From NCBI GenBank assembly GCA_021774575.1, contig JAJFIX010000009.1:248001-312000 (forward strand): a stretch of DNA of 64,000 nt, in the 5' to 3' direction. A program made the translations under genes and the position numbers. The notes under the pieces were generated by a model that searched no databases, was not told the origin of the DNA, and saw nothing but the letters and a program-made list of their open reading frames with translations. Shown piece after piece: positions 35,113 through 44,686 of the stretch (positions are counted from its first letter, which is position 1; the number at the start of each line of letters is the position of its first letter). Origin of the DNA: Alphaproteobacteria bacterium (GTDB lineage: Bacteria; Pseudomonadota; Alphaproteobacteria; UBA6615).

Positions 35113-36636
35113 ATGAGTTCAATTGAAAGAGGTCAAGTGGTTGCGGTGATCGGGGCCGGCACAATGGGCGCCGGCATTGCTCAGGTCGCCGCGCAGGCAG
35201 GTCACGAGGTGCTGGTTTTCGATGCGGTTGAAGGTGCTGCCCGAGCCGGTGTTGATCGGGTGGCAAAAGGCTTGGATCGGCTGGTTGACCGACAGAAAAT
35301 TGATGCCCTACGGCGCGACGAAATTATGTCGCATATGCGACCGGTTAATGGGTTGAGCGCCCTGGCCCCGGCCGCTCTTGTCATTGAGGCAGTGGTCGAA
35401 ATCCTCGCGGTCAAACAGCAGATATTCAAAGATCTCGAAGAGGTGTGTGGAACCGAGACGATCCTGGCAACCAATACGTCCTCGCTGTCTGTGACCGCTA
35501 TTGGCGCGGCTTTGGAACGGCCAGGCCGGTTTGTCGGGATGCATTTTTTTAACCCGCCGGCAATTATGAAACTGGTTGAGATCGTCAGCGGCGCGGCGAC
35601 GGAAAAGGCCATTGCCGAGACGGTTTTTGCTACCGCCGCTGCCTGGGGCAAAAAACCGGTCTATGCTAAATCGACACCGGGGTTCATCGTCAATCGGGTG
35701 GCGCGGCCCTTTTATGCCGAAGCCTTGCGTGTTTATGAGGAGCAAGGCGCTGACATTGCGACCATCGATACCATCATGCGCGAAGCGGGCGGGTTCCGTA
35801 TGGGGCCGTTCCAGCTGATGGACCTCATTGGCAACGACGTCAATTATTCGGTCACCAAATCGGTTTATGAGGCTTTTTACGGTGACCCGCGCTTTCTGCC
35901 CTCACATGTGCAAGAAGATATGGTTGCCGCCGGTTATCTGGGGCGCAAATCAGGACGTGGTTTTTACGATTATGGTGGTGCGGCCGCTGAGCCGATGGCA
36001 GCGACTGCTGCACCGGCGCCAAGCCCGCAGAAAATTACTGTAAACGAGCCGCTTGGGGTGCTCGCACCTCTCAAGGCGATGGCGGAAACGGCGGGTATTG
36101 CCGTAGAGGTCGGGAGCGCTGACGGTGAGCCAGGGACGATTATCGTCGATGGGGTACATCTCAGTTTAAGCGACGGTTTCACGGCGACCGAAATTGGTGA
36201 TCGGCTCGACGTGCCAAATTGGGTCGTTGTCGACCTCGCGCTTGATTACGCCAATACAAACCGCATTGGCTTGGCGTGCGCCGACCAAGCTGATGAAAAT
36301 GCTTTGCGCGCGGCGAGCGGATTTTTCCAGGCGCTGGGGAAAGATGTTTCGGTCATCGACGACATTCCTGGGCTGATTGTCATGCGGACCGTGGCGATGC
36401 TGGCAAATGAGGGGGCCGATGCGGTGATGCGCGGTGTCTGTGATGCCCCGGCGGTTGATACGGCCATGTGCAGCGGTGTGAATTATCCGCTCGGACCGCT
36501 TGCCTGGGCCGAGCGGGTCGGCCTGGCGCATATTGAAAATGTCATGTCGGCGTTGGCTATATCCTATGGCGATGCGCGCTATCGCTGCTCGCCACTCATT
36601 AGTCGGAAAGTCGTTGCGGGTGGCTCGTTTTTTTAG
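35113..36636 (+). CDS. 3-hydroxyacyl-CoA dehydrogenase (PaaH-like)
   Basis: A 507-residue NAD-dependent dehydrogenase. Rossmann motif VVAVIGAGTMGAGIAQVAAQAG (about 9-30), HFFNPPAIMKLVEIV, then SKPVY-type segment YAKSTPGFIVNRVARPFYAEAL and the C-terminal 3HCDH domain FQLMDLIGNDVNYSVTKSVYEAF; a second C-terminal domain follows after a linker of Pro/Ala (about 300-320) and ends LGPLAWAERVG. It should oxidise 3-hydroxyadipyl-CoA to 3-oxoadipyl-CoA. It is last in the operon and ends at a shared terminator. Confidence 0.9.
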   Translation: MSSIERGQVVAVIGAGTMGAGIAQVAAQAGHEVLVFDAVEGAARAGVDRVAKGLDRLVDRQKIDALRRDEIMSHMRPVNGLSALAPAALVIEAVVEILAVKQQIFKDLEEVCGTETILATNTSSLSVTAIGAALERPGRFVGMHFFNPPAIMKLVEIVSGAATEKAIAETVFATAAAWGKKPVYAKSTPGFIVNRVARPFYAEALRVYEEQGADIATIDTIMREAGGFRMGPFQLMDLIGNDVNYSVTKSVYEAFYGDPRFLPSHVQEDMVAAGYLGRKSGRGFYDYGGAAAEPMAATAAPAPSPQKITVNEPLGVLAPLKAMAETAGIAVEVGSADGEPGTIIVDGVHLSLSDGFTATEIGDRLDVPNWVVVDLALDYANTNRIGLACADQADENALRAASGFFQALGKDVSVIDDIPGLIVMRTVAMLANEGADAVMRGVCDAPAVDTAMCSGVNYPLGPLAWAERVGLAHIENVMSALAISYGDARYRCSPLISRKVVAGGSFF

Positions 36637-36640
36637 GGCA

Positions 36641-36675
36641 TAAAAAAGGGGCGGCAAATTATGCCGCCCCCCATT
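36641..36675. terminator. Bidirectional terminator between paaH-like gene and autotransporter
   Basis: Perfect 9-bp stem GGGGCGGCA (36648-36656) / TGCCGCCCC (36662-36670) with loop AATTA. On the minus strand it is followed by TTTTTTA (36641-36647), so it is a classic terminator for the autotransporter gene; on the plus strand a weaker CATTTCG follows. Confidence 0.88.
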
Positions 36676-36692
36676 TCGTCTGACCGCCGAAT

Positions 36693-39600
36693 TTACCAGT
36701 CTAATCGAAGCACTCCCGACGTACCGTGGGTTTTGTCGGTGCCCGAGAATGAGCCATCGTAGCGAACTCCGACGGCGAGTTTTTCTGAAATCCGAACGGT
36801 TAGTCCGGCACCGATAACCGCTGAATCTCGGTCGCGGCCAGCCGAAGTGATCGCTGTCGATGTTCCCGGTGCGGAAGCAACGAAACGCTGATTAACCGTT
36901 TCGTCTTGGTCGCCATATTCGTGTGACCAATAAGCCTCGACCTCGGGGACGATCGCGCCGTTACCATCGTTCATCACGAAGGGACGGGCGAGATTGAAAC
37001 CGAGGAACGAGGTGACGGTGTCCGAATCCATTTCGGCAACAACCAGTGCAAGTGGCCCGGCAGTCCCTGATTCGGTATATCCGTCGGTATTGACATGGGT
37101 CCATGACGCACCGGCGATCGGCTCGACAATCAGTCCACCCGGCGCGTTAAGCCGGTAACCGGTTTGCACCGTTGAGCCTAGCGTGTAGCCGTCGAAATCA
37201 GCGTTTGCCACGGTTACGCCCGGGCCACCCAGCATCAAATCGCGCCGTGACTCGTAGTTGGTGTAGCCGTAACTGAAGGCTGCGTCGACATAGAACGCAT
37301 CGAGTATGTAGCGCCCGTATAAACCGCCTTCGAAGGTGAGCGCCTCCAGGTCATTGTTGATTGCCGGATTGTCGCTATCGGCCTCTGTTTCACCGAAACT
37401 GAAGGCCACGCCGACCAATGCGTGGTCGCCGAGTTTGCTGTCGGCGCCAACGGCAACACCGTAGTTGGTGTAATCGAAGCCGGCATTGGCACCATCACCG
37501 TCCCGTTCACCGAAATTGCCGAAACCACGGATCCAAGCGCCCATCGTTGTTTCTTGAGCATTTGAGCTGGGGCCGACCGCTTCGTTGGCCGGGTTGGCCG
37601 CGGCGTAAAGGATATCGTCAAAATCGAACGATTGGCCGCTATTGGCCATGGCGAGAAGGCGCGGCAACTGTGCGCCCTGGGCCGAACCACTGATCGAGAA
37701 CCCTAGAGCCGCAAGCCTTGTGCGTAGCAACTGCATAAACTGACCGTTGCCGGCAAGTCTTGCATTGGCTAGGGCCGCGAGGTCCTCGCCGGACAAGGCA
37801 TCAAGTACGGCCAGTGCCTCGGCTTCCGGCAGTCCCAGGAACTCCTCCAGAAGTTTTTTCAAGGCGTCGTCCATGGGGCCGTTGACCAGGTCATCTAGAG
37901 ATCCGCCGACGGATCCTTGATTGCCGCTCTCCGACATCATTTCCGCTTCAAGAGTGTTTCGGGTCAGCAGCAGGACGACATCTTCGCGCCCCTCTTCCTC
38001 GCCATCGATAATGTTATAATGGGCGTCCAGGTAGCTAAGGTTAACCGTGACGTCACCGAATTCGCCGTCGACCGGGTCGCCGATCATTTCGGGCTCACCT
38101 TTGTCCCCGGCCTTAATGATGGTGTAGATGGTTTCCAGCATATAAGTGCCTTCCGGATTTGCCTCAACCATCAAGGTGGCGCCACCAAGGTTGACATAGC
38201 CATCGACGTCCAGCAGGTCGCTTTCACCTGCGGCATTAACTTCCGGCTTGAATATGCTGCCTTCGTGGAAGCCGACATCGCCGATAACTTCTAGGGTGCC
38301 GATTGAATTACCTGGTGCGAGGGTGGCGCCCTCTTCGATCGTCACGTTATAGTCCCAAGGTGTCTCAGAGTTGCCGAAAATGGTTCCGGTACCACCAAGT
38401 GTTGCACCGGTTTTCACCAACACATCCGATATCAAGGTTCCGTTGACGTTGAGCGTACCGCCGCTGACCCGTGTCCCGGCGGAAAAGAAGTTGCCGTCCA
38501 ACGGGTCTGGTGGGGAGCCCGCCATACTGTCTTCAATCGTCCAGGTGCCATCGTCTTCCTTTATTAATTTTTCGAAGGCGCGCACCCGGTCGAGATAGAA
38601 TGTGCCTGTATCATCGCCGAGCAGGTAAACAGTGTCGGTAAAACTGTCTTTCACCTTGCCGCCAATAATCTGACCCGTGCCGGTTATCATCATGCCTGTC
38701 GTTAGATTGAGCGTATCTTCTCCTGCACCAAGCCGGACATTGATATCGTCATGTCCTCCTGGACCGCCAAGATAAAGTTCACCAGCGCTGCCAATCGAGA
38801 ATGTATCGTCACCAGCAAACAAGTTCGCATCCATGCCCTCGACGGCGAGCATACCAAAGACATTGATTGTGTCTTTCTGCGGCGAAAAACTACTTGCTTG
38901 GGACCTAGAGCTTTCGATGCCATTACCGGCGTAAAGCGAGCTGCCCTCATTTATGGTTAGCGTCGGATCGTCGGCGTGGATGCCGTAATCATCTTCAAAC
39001 AAAAAGATCTTACTGTAAGTCGAGAGATGGCCCGCGGCGCCGTCTTCTTCGCCGATATTGAGGGTTCCCGAGGCGATTCCAATATAATCGATCTCCAAGG
39101 GGCCGACACTTTCATCTTCCGGGTCGAAGGCGTCACCACCGGTGACCGTCCAGGTACCGTAGCCGGTTTTGAGAAGTTCCTCGAAATTTACGAGGCGGCT
39201 GAGGTCGACAATACCGGAGGAGGAATAGGGTTCCCCCATCCCTGGCGCGTCGTCGAGCACAATGACATCATGCTCGCTCGACATATATTCGAGCGACATC
39301 ACCATACCGGCGCCAGTGCCGCCGTTGATCGTGCCATCGCCACCGAGTACCATACCGGCGTAGAGCGTAACCGTATCGCTGTCTTCGCCAAGATTTAGTA
39401 TGGATCCGTTGATCAGGTTTAGCGTGCCGGCAATTCCTACGTCGTCGTAACCGCCCAAGAGAAACGAGTTGATCGTTTCTTCGACGGTACCAATATTCAA
39501 CGTGCCCAGGACCGAGATGCTTTCGTCGTTGCCGGATCCGAGAATGCCTGCTTGCGCGGTAAATGTGCTGCCGAGACCAATCCCCAGTGCAGGCGCTGGT

Positions 39601-40112
39601 GATGGTGATGGAGATGGAGACGGATCTCCTCCCATTTCGACGAGAGATGTCGCTGTCACATCGGCTGTCGTCCCGCCTTCGCCGGATTCCGTTCCGATAG
39701 TCAGAAAACCGGAATCAATTAATATTTGCTCGAAGGTTCGCATTCCGCCACCAACCAGTTCCCATTCGCCGTGGCCGGTCTTGTGCAATTTCGTGATAAA
39801 TGTCGACCCTTGACTGCGGAGGAGCAGCGTATCGAGACTTGGAAGATCCGGGTCGTCGAGAAGAAGTCCGGTCATTTCTTCGCCGCTCTTATCAGGCTCA
39901 ACCCAAATATCGGTCTCGGCCGGAACGAGGGTAGGTGTCGCATAGGGAATAGCCGATGCCGTCTGTGGCAAGAGGCAGAATAGGGCGCCGCTCAGTGCCG
40001 TTGCGGCAAGGAGGGTTGTCCGATGGCCATGCCGTTGGCCGCGAGGTTTGTCGCAAATTCGAGTGATCGCAGGCTGAGAGCACCGCGCGGGCTGGAGGGC
40101 GGAAACGGACAT
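36693..40112 (-). CDS. Autotransporter (type Va secretion) with beta-helix passenger
   Basis: About 1139 residues. A long, Arg-rich leader and hydrophobic core (TTLLAATALSGALFCLLPQTASA) form a signal peptide. The passenger has repeated units containing LKTGYGTWTVTGG or similar and LNIG strands, a PSPSPSPAPA linker, and the autotransporter-associated segment TLAPGNSIGTLEVIGD. The last roughly 280 residues are the 12-strand outer-membrane barrel, starting near GAWIRGFGNFGERDGDGANAG and ending LRLDW with the expected terminal aromatic. ATG 40112 has GGA 6 bases upstream; ATG 40118 also exists. The passenger is probably an acidic surface adhesin. It interrupts the aromatic catabolic region. Confidence 0.92.
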   Translation of the reverse strand: MSVSALQPARCSQPAITRICDKPRGQRHGHRTTLLAATALSGALFCLLPQTASAIPYATPTLVPAETDIWVEPDKSGEEMTGLLLDDPDLPSLDTLLLRSQGSTFITKLHKTGHGEWELVGGGMRTFEQILIDSGFLTIGTESGEGGTTADVTATSLVEMGGDPSPSPSPSPAPALGIGLGSTFTAQAGILGSGNDESISVLGTLNIGTVEETINSFLLGGYDDVGIAGTLNLINGSILNLGEDSDTVTLYAGMVLGGDGTINGGTGAGMVMSLEYMSSEHDVIVLDDAPGMGEPYSSSGIVDLSRLVNFEELLKTGYGTWTVTGGDAFDPEDESVGPLEIDYIGIASGTLNIGEEDGAAGHLSTYSKIFLFEDDYGIHADDPTLTINEGSSLYAGNGIESSRSQASSFSPQKDTINVFGMLAVEGMDANLFAGDDTFSIGSAGELYLGGPGGHDDINVRLGAGEDTLNLTTGMMITGTGQIIGGKVKDSFTDTVYLLGDDTGTFYLDRVRAFEKLIKEDDGTWTIEDSMAGSPPDPLDGNFFSAGTRVSGGTLNVNGTLISDVLVKTGATLGGTGTIFGNSETPWDYNVTIEEGATLAPGNSIGTLEVIGDVGFHEGSIFKPEVNAAGESDLLDVDGYVNLGGATLMVEANPEGTYMLETIYTIIKAGDKGEPEMIGDPVDGEFGDVTVNLSYLDAHYNIIDGEEEGREDVVLLLTRNTLEAEMMSESGNQGSVGGSLDDLVNGPMDDALKKLLEEFLGLPEAEALAVLDALSGEDLAALANARLAGNGQFMQLLRTRLAALGFSISGSAQGAQLPRLLAMANSGQSFDFDDILYAAANPANEAVGPSSNAQETTMGAWIRGFGNFGERDGDGANAGFDYTNYGVAVGADSKLGDHALVGVAFSFGETEADSDNPAINNDLEALTFEGGLYGRYILDAFYVDAAFSYGYTNYESRRDLMLGGPGVTVANADFDGYTLGSTVQTGYRLNAPGGLIVEPIAGASWTHVNTDGYTESGTAGPLALVVAEMDSDTVTSFLGFNLARPFVMNDGNGAIVPEVEAYWSHEYGDQDETVNQRFVASAPGTSTAITSAGRDRDSAVIGAGLTVRISEKLAVGVRYDGSFSGTDKTHGTSGVLRLDW

Positions 40113-40118
40113 GGGCAT

Positions 40119-40491
40119 TCCTTTTCTAGAGGCCAGAATTAATTTGATAGCGGGTACATCACTCGGATCGCCTCGCCCGTATCGGGCTAGCAATGGTTTT
40201 TCCAATGATTGCCAGTGTCTTTCGGGTACGTACGACCGGGAGACGTGTCAAAATGAGTACGTACAAGGAAACAGTATTGCGCCAATTATCGGCCAAAACA
40301 GCCGATTGGCGGCAACATAAGGACTAAAAATTTATGATAATTACGCGAGGCTACTATAATTTTTAAGTAACCGATCCGCGCCGTGTCAAAAAGAATATTG
40401 CCCGCCAGGGGTGTTCGTTTGGTGCTCGTATTATTATTTGAATGGGATGTCGATGCAGTTTTACGGAGCGTCGATTGGCCGTCAATTGCCT
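40119..40491. other. Intergenic region with paired GTACGTAC sites
   Basis: No gene seen. Two copies of the 8-bp palindrome GTACGTAC lie at 40226-40233 and 40257-40264, 31 bp apart, close to three helical turns, about 115-150 bp upstream of the autotransporter start. They are a plausible dimeric-repressor binding pair. Confidence 0.5.
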
Positions 40492-41538
40492 CTATCGGCG
40501 CGTGTAGCTTTGTTCGCCATTTGGCGCCTCTTCCACTCTAATTCGGTCTTTGAGAACGAGGTGGGTCAGGTGTGCCATCGCTTCACCCATGGCAAAGCCA
40601 ATTTGGTGGAGGTCGAGGGTCCGTTTGTAAAGTACGGGTAAAAAATCGGTCGCCGTCATCGGTTGGTTGCAGGCGTTGATGATATCGTTGAGACGATCCT
40701 CGTGGTGGGCCGCGAGCTGGGCCAACCGTGCGTGCAAACCGGTAAATGGTAACCCGTGTGAGGGTAGCACCAGCGTATTGGCGGGCAGAGGCGTGAACAG
40801 CGCCAGACTATCGAGATAGTCGCCGAGGGGATCGCCTTGCAGGTCATTGGCCCATAGAGTGATGTTTGGGGTGATCTTGGGCAATATTTGATCGCCGGAA
40901 ATCAAGACGCCAAGCTCCGGGCAATAGAGGCAGGCATGTTCCAGCGAATGGCCTGTGCCGATGATAACCTGCCACGTCTGCGAGCCGATCTTAAATTCGT
41001 CACCGTGATGAATGCGCTGATAGGCCGTTGGCGCTTGCTCGACCCGGTCGCGATAGGTATTGCCGACGGCACGCAGGTTCGTCGTCCACGTCGCGTCGAG
41101 ACCGGCCAACTCGTAGGCATCGACCTGCCCATTGTGCAGGACCGCGTCTTGGTCCATCACCAACATTTGGTGCATCAGCCATTCGGTTCGGGTGATCCAT
41201 AGCCGAGCGTCGCGCTCGGCGGCAATCCAGCCGGCATTGCCGATATGGTCGGGGTGAAAATGGGTGACGATTATCCGATGCAGCAGCTTGCCGCCCATTG
41301 TGCCGGTGAAGTGCTGCCGCCACAGGTCCTTTGTTTCACCAGTGGCTAGACCGGTATCGATCATTGTCCAGCCGTCGCCGTCCTCGATCAGCCAAAGATT
41401 GATGTGGTCAAGAGCAAAGGGCAGCGTCATTCGTAACCAGTAGATGCCTGGCGCAACTTTTGTTGCGGCACCGGGGCCGGGCATCGCCAATTCCGGATAG
41501 AAAATTTCCGTTGGGCGGATATCGTCTTGCGGGCTCAT
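40492..41538 (-). CDS. MBL-fold metallo-hydrolase
   Basis: A 348-residue metallo-beta-lactamase-fold hydrolase. The metal ligands are THFHPDHIGNAG (HxHxDH), GTGHSLEHACLY, and SGDQILPKITPN. The C-terminal helical extension (LAQLAAHHEDRLNDIINAC) is like that of beta-lactamase-like thioesterase/lactonase relatives. It is last in the minus-strand box-linked series, 6 bp after the DUF4863 gene. In other box clusters a lactonase or thioesterase clears dead-end products, so it may do that job here (inference). Confidence 0.85.
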   Translation of the reverse strand: MSPQDDIRPTEIFYPELAMPGPGAATKVAPGIYWLRMTLPFALDHINLWLIEDGDGWTMIDTGLATGETKDLWRQHFTGTMGGKLLHRIIVTHFHPDHIGNAGWIAAERDARLWITRTEWLMHQMLVMDQDAVLHNGQVDAYELAGLDATWTTNLRAVGNTYRDRVEQAPTAYQRIHHGDEFKIGSQTWQVIIGTGHSLEHACLYCPELGVLISGDQILPKITPNITLWANDLQGDPLGDYLDSLALFTPLPANTLVLPSHGLPFTGLHARLAQLAAHHEDRLNDIINACNQPMTATDFLPVLYKRTLDLHQIGFAMGEAMAHLTHLVLKDRIRVEEAPNGEQSYTRR

Positions 41539-41543
41539 GCCAA

Positions 41544-42032
41544 TCAATCCGGTGGCGTTGCCTTAAAGTCGATGGCGCCGCCGGGCAGAAGATAGAGCAC
41601 CACCGCGCTACCGCCGCTCACCGTTGGATAGTGGGCGCTAGCGGCATCATAAACCAGCCACCCGGCACCCATGCCATCGAACTGTGCGTCGTTATCAATT
41701 GGCATGATCATATCGATCTCGCCGCCGGGATGCCCGTGATAGGGGCCTTTCATATCGGTCATTTGAACGACATCGACACTAAAGCCATTGGTGGCCGGGC
41801 TCGCTTCTAGGACCCGGCCGTACTTGACGCCGCCATGTTCGTTCTCGCACATCCAACCGTCTTCGATTGCGCTTTGGCACAGTTCCATAATGGCCTTAAA
41901 GGCATCGCTATCGGTGCCAAAGCGCGTATTGAGGAAATCGCCGAGGGTCGCGTCAACGGACTTATCGGCAATTGCCGAGGTGATTTTGGCGATCTGGGCA
42001 TGGAAATCTTCTTTGGTCATTTGTTTGCTCAC
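41544..42032 (-). CDS. DUF4863 family protein (4-hydroxylaminobenzoate lyase-like)
   Basis: About 162 residues with a cupin-like core, GPYHGHPGGEIDMIMPIDNDAQF then GAGWLVYDAASAHYPTVSGGSAVVLYLLPGGAIDF. This matches DUF4863, which includes the 4-hydroxylaminobenzoate lyase PnbB, and homologues occur in benzoyl-CoA epoxidation clusters. His and Glu in the core could bind a metal. GTG 42032 directly follows the stop of the aldehyde dehydrogenase gene; ATG 42020 is the alternative. Its role in this pathway is unknown. Confidence 0.75.
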   Translation of the reverse strand: MSKQMTKEDFHAQIAKITSAIADKSVDATLGDFLNTRFGTDSDAFKAIMELCQSAIEDGWMCENEHGGVKYGRVLEASPATNGFSVDVVQMTDMKGPYHGHPGGEIDMIMPIDNDAQFDGMGAGWLVYDAASAHYPTVSGGSAVVLYLLPGGAIDFKATPPD

Positions 42033-43595
42033 TTAAACGGTCAATTCGGAAGCGTCCGCGGTCATGGCTTCGAGCCGGTCGAGGCGACCCTGGATCGCGG
42101 TGCGCTGATGATAAAAACGTAGCCCTCGCAGGCCGCCAAGTTCTTCGCCACCACCAGCGCGGCCGGGGCCACCATGGATACACATCGGCATGACAATGCC
42201 GTGTCCGGTCGAAGATTTGCCGACGCTTTCATCTATCACCAGCACCCGGCCGTGCCGTGGTGCCAGGCCCAACGTCGCCTCGGCGGCGAACGCATCGTCA
42301 CCGGTAAAGATCGAGGCCGTTAGCGATCCGCCGCCCATTTCAGCAAGGGCCACGGCCTCGGCTTTTCCGTCATAGGGGATGAGGGTCGATACAGGTCCAA
42401 ACACCTCGACTTGATGTACTGCAGTGGCGTTCTTTGCATCGGTGCAGCGCAATAGAGTTGGGGCGACGAAACAACCGGTCTCGGCGTCGGCTCCCACGGG
42501 GGCGAGATCGGCGCCGGTGACCATTGTGGTCTCGGATGCCAGTGTGGCAATACCGTCTTGGACCGATTGCTGTTGGGCTTTGTTGACAATCGGTCCCATG
42601 GTCACGCCCTCTTCGCGTGGGTTGCCGACAACGGTTTTGGCCAACCGTGCCTCCAGGGCCTGGGCGACGGCATCAAGACTGGCGGCGGGGACCAGGGCGC
42701 GCCGGATGGCGGTGCATTTCTGGCCCGCCTTGACGGTCATTTCCCGGGCGACTTCGCGGATGAATAGGTCGAATTCGGCTGTGCCCGGCGTGGCGTCGGG
42801 ACCGAGCAAGCAGGTGTTTAAACTATCGGCCTCCACGTTAAATCGCGGTCCGTTGGTCACCACGGCGCTATTGGCGCGTAAGCCCTGTGCCGTATCGGCC
42901 GAGCCGGTAAAGGCGACTGTGTCGAACCCGGTTACGTGATCAAGCAAATCTCGCGCCGAGCCGCAAATAAGCGACAGCGCACCCGCCGGGAGAACATCAG
43001 CGGTAACAACGTCGCGCACCATTTCGTAGGAGAGCTGGGCCGTAGCGGTGGCCGGCTTGGCCAGCACGGGGACACCCGACAGCAAGCTGACCGCAGCCTT
43101 TTCCCACAATCCCCAGGAGGGAAAATTAAACGCATTGATATGGATGGCGACACCGGGGCGTGGGGTTAAAATATGGGTCGCGCGAAAATTTTCGTCCTTG
43201 GCGAGGTGCTCCATGGTGCCGTCTTTGAGTAGTCGAGCGTCGCCCAATCCTTTGCCGATAGCGGCGAAATATTTGAGCGTCCCAATACCGCCGTCGATAT
43301 CAATCATCGCGTCGATTGCCGTGTTGCCGGAATTGGCCTGGGCAATGGTAAAATATTTGTCGCGATTTTCGGTCAATGTGTCGGCGATTTTTCGAATTGC
43401 AGCGGCCCGTTCGGCAAAGCTCATGGCGCATAGCGCCGGCCCACCAGTGGCACGAGCGTGATTTAGGGTTGCGGCAATGTCGATCCCGTCGCTCGACGCG
43501 CGGGCCAATTCTTCGCCGGTTGTCGGATCGACGAGCGGCGTACCCGCTCCAGCGCCTTCGACCCATTCGCTCATCACGTAATTTGCCAACTTCAT
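42033..43595 (-). CDS. boxD: 3,4-dehydroadipyl-CoA semialdehyde dehydrogenase (BoxD-like)
   Basis: A 520-residue aldehyde dehydrogenase resembling BoxD and the dehydrogenase half of PaaZ, without a MaoC hydratase domain. Seen: PGVAIHINAFNFPSWGLWEKAAVSLLSG, VAFTGSADTAQGLR, the Glu in FNVEADSLN, the catalytic Cys in KAGQKCTAIRRA, and the ending STGHGIVMPMCIHGGPGRAGGGEELGG typical of this group. It would oxidise the semialdehyde released by BoxC to 3,4-dehydroadipyl-CoA. AAGG precedes ATG 43595. It leads the small operon with DUF4863 and the MBL hydrolase, divergent from the thioesterase. Confidence 0.88.
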   Translation of the reverse strand: MKLANYVMSEWVEGAGAGTPLVDPTTGEELARASSDGIDIAATLNHARATGGPALCAMSFAERAAAIRKIADTLTENRDKYFTIAQANSGNTAIDAMIDIDGGIGTLKYFAAIGKGLGDARLLKDGTMEHLAKDENFRATHILTPRPGVAIHINAFNFPSWGLWEKAAVSLLSGVPVLAKPATATAQLSYEMVRDVVTADVLPAGALSLICGSARDLLDHVTGFDTVAFTGSADTAQGLRANSAVVTNGPRFNVEADSLNTCLLGPDATPGTAEFDLFIREVAREMTVKAGQKCTAIRRALVPAASLDAVAQALEARLAKTVVGNPREEGVTMGPIVNKAQQQSVQDGIATLASETTMVTGADLAPVGADAETGCFVAPTLLRCTDAKNATAVHQVEVFGPVSTLIPYDGKAEAVALAEMGGGSLTASIFTGDDAFAAEATLGLAPRHGRVLVIDESVGKSSTGHGIVMPMCIHGGPGRAGGGEELGGLRGLRFYHQRTAIQGRLDRLEAMTADASELTV

Positions 43596-43716
43596 CACTA
43601 TCGCCTTGGTTTGAGTTTGTCCGGTTGGGAATAATTATATCATTTGGTATGAGTGCTGCCGATACGGTGTTTTAGTGTATATCGTGGCGCGGGAATAGGG
43701 GGCGAAGGATCTTATT

Positions 43717-44154
43717 GTGGCGGACCAAAAAAAATTCACAAAGAAATACAATGTGACCCGGCGGGTTAGTTGGGGTGAGTGCGATCCGGCGGGAATTATC
43801 TATACGCCCCGCGCTCTCGATTTTGGCGCTGAGACTTTGGAGGCTTGGATCCGCGATGTTCTTGGCATTACCTGGTTTGAAATGAACACCAAGATGGGCC
43901 TCGGCATGCCGACGGTTCGGGTGGAAATCGATTATGTCGGGGTGCTGGCGGTTGATGCTGAAGTCACCTGCACACTGACCGTTGAGCGGCTGGGAAATTC
44001 ATCCCTGACCAGCCGGGTGACTGCCCATGATGGGGCAGGCCAAGATTTCTTCCATGTGACGTTGGTTTCGTGCCTGGTTGAAAAACCGGCCTTCAAAGCG
44101 TTGCCTTGGCCCGATGATCTCAGGGCAAAAATCGAGCCTTTTTTGGTTGTTTAG
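43717..44154 (+). CDS. Hotdog-fold acyl-CoA thioesterase (4-hydroxybenzoyl-CoA thioesterase-like)
   Basis: A 145-residue hotdog thioesterase. The N-terminal motif RRVSWGECDPAGIIYTPRALDF contains the catalytic Asp of the 4HBT family, followed by VRVEIDYVGVLAVDAEVTCTLTVERLG. Thioesterases are common in box clusters and may release free CoA from stalled benzoyl-CoA or 4-hydroxybenzoyl-CoA. The start is GTG with GAAGGA 7 bases upstream. It is the only plus-strand gene between 37 and 51 kb. Confidence 0.85.
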   Translation: MADQKKFTKKYNVTRRVSWGECDPAGIIYTPRALDFGAETLEAWIRDVLGITWFEMNTKMGLGMPTVRVEIDYVGVLAVDAEVTCTLTVERLGNSSLTSRVTAHDGAGQDFFHVTLVSCLVEKPAFKALPWPDDLRAKIEPFLVV

Positions 44155-44155
44155 C

Positions 44156-44671
44156 CTAATTTTCCTGGCGGCGCTCGAAAGCCTCCAGCCAGGCGTTGGC
44201 AAGTGTTGTTGCGGCGTTTTTATCGCTTTCGGTCATACGCTCGGGCAGGTCCAGCATGGATGAATCGATAACGGCTTTCGGTGCTCCGAGATGGGCAGCA
44301 AGGATCAGCCATTGAAAGGCGGCAATGTCGTTGGGTTCGGTATCCCACCAGCCATATTTAAACATCTGGCCGAGAGCATTGAGAGCGAGCGGATGACCCT
44401 GACCGGCGGCGCGTTCGATGAGGCGTCTTGCTTCAACATAGTCTTTTGTCACACCCTTGCCGTCGGCATAAAGTCGGCCGAGCCGATATTGCGCCTCGGC
44501 CGTGCCTTGGTCGGCAAAGGGTTGAAGGAATTCAACCGCAGCAACATAGTCGCCAGCCTCATAGGCGGCGACACCGGCATCCAGGTCGATGGGATCAAGG
44601 GCAACACTTCTATTTTCTTCTCCGCAGGCCGCGAGAAGAAATAACGCGATTACGCTCAAAATTCTGATCAT
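44156..44671 (-). CDS. Sel1-repeat lipoprotein
   Basis: A 171-residue exported lipoprotein: signal peptide with lipobox LLAAC (Cys at about residue 16), then TPR-like Sel1 repeats (AEAQYRLGRLYADGKGVTKDYVEARRLIERAAGQGHPLALNALGQMFKYG). Such proteins scaffold periplasmic interactions. The name Sel1 is unrelated to selenium. It converges with the thioesterase gene (1-bp gap) and follows the CoA-transferase B gene by about 15 bp on the same strand. Confidence 0.85.
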   Translation of the reverse strand: MIRILSVIALFLLAACGEENRSVALDPIDLDAGVAAYEAGDYVAAVEFLQPFADQGTAEAQYRLGRLYADGKGVTKDYVEARRLIERAAGQGHPLALNALGQMFKYGWWDTEPNDIAAFQWLILAAHLGAPKAVIDSSMLDLPERMTESDKNAATTLANAWLEAFERRQEN

Positions 44672-44686
44672 CTCTAAAAACCACTC

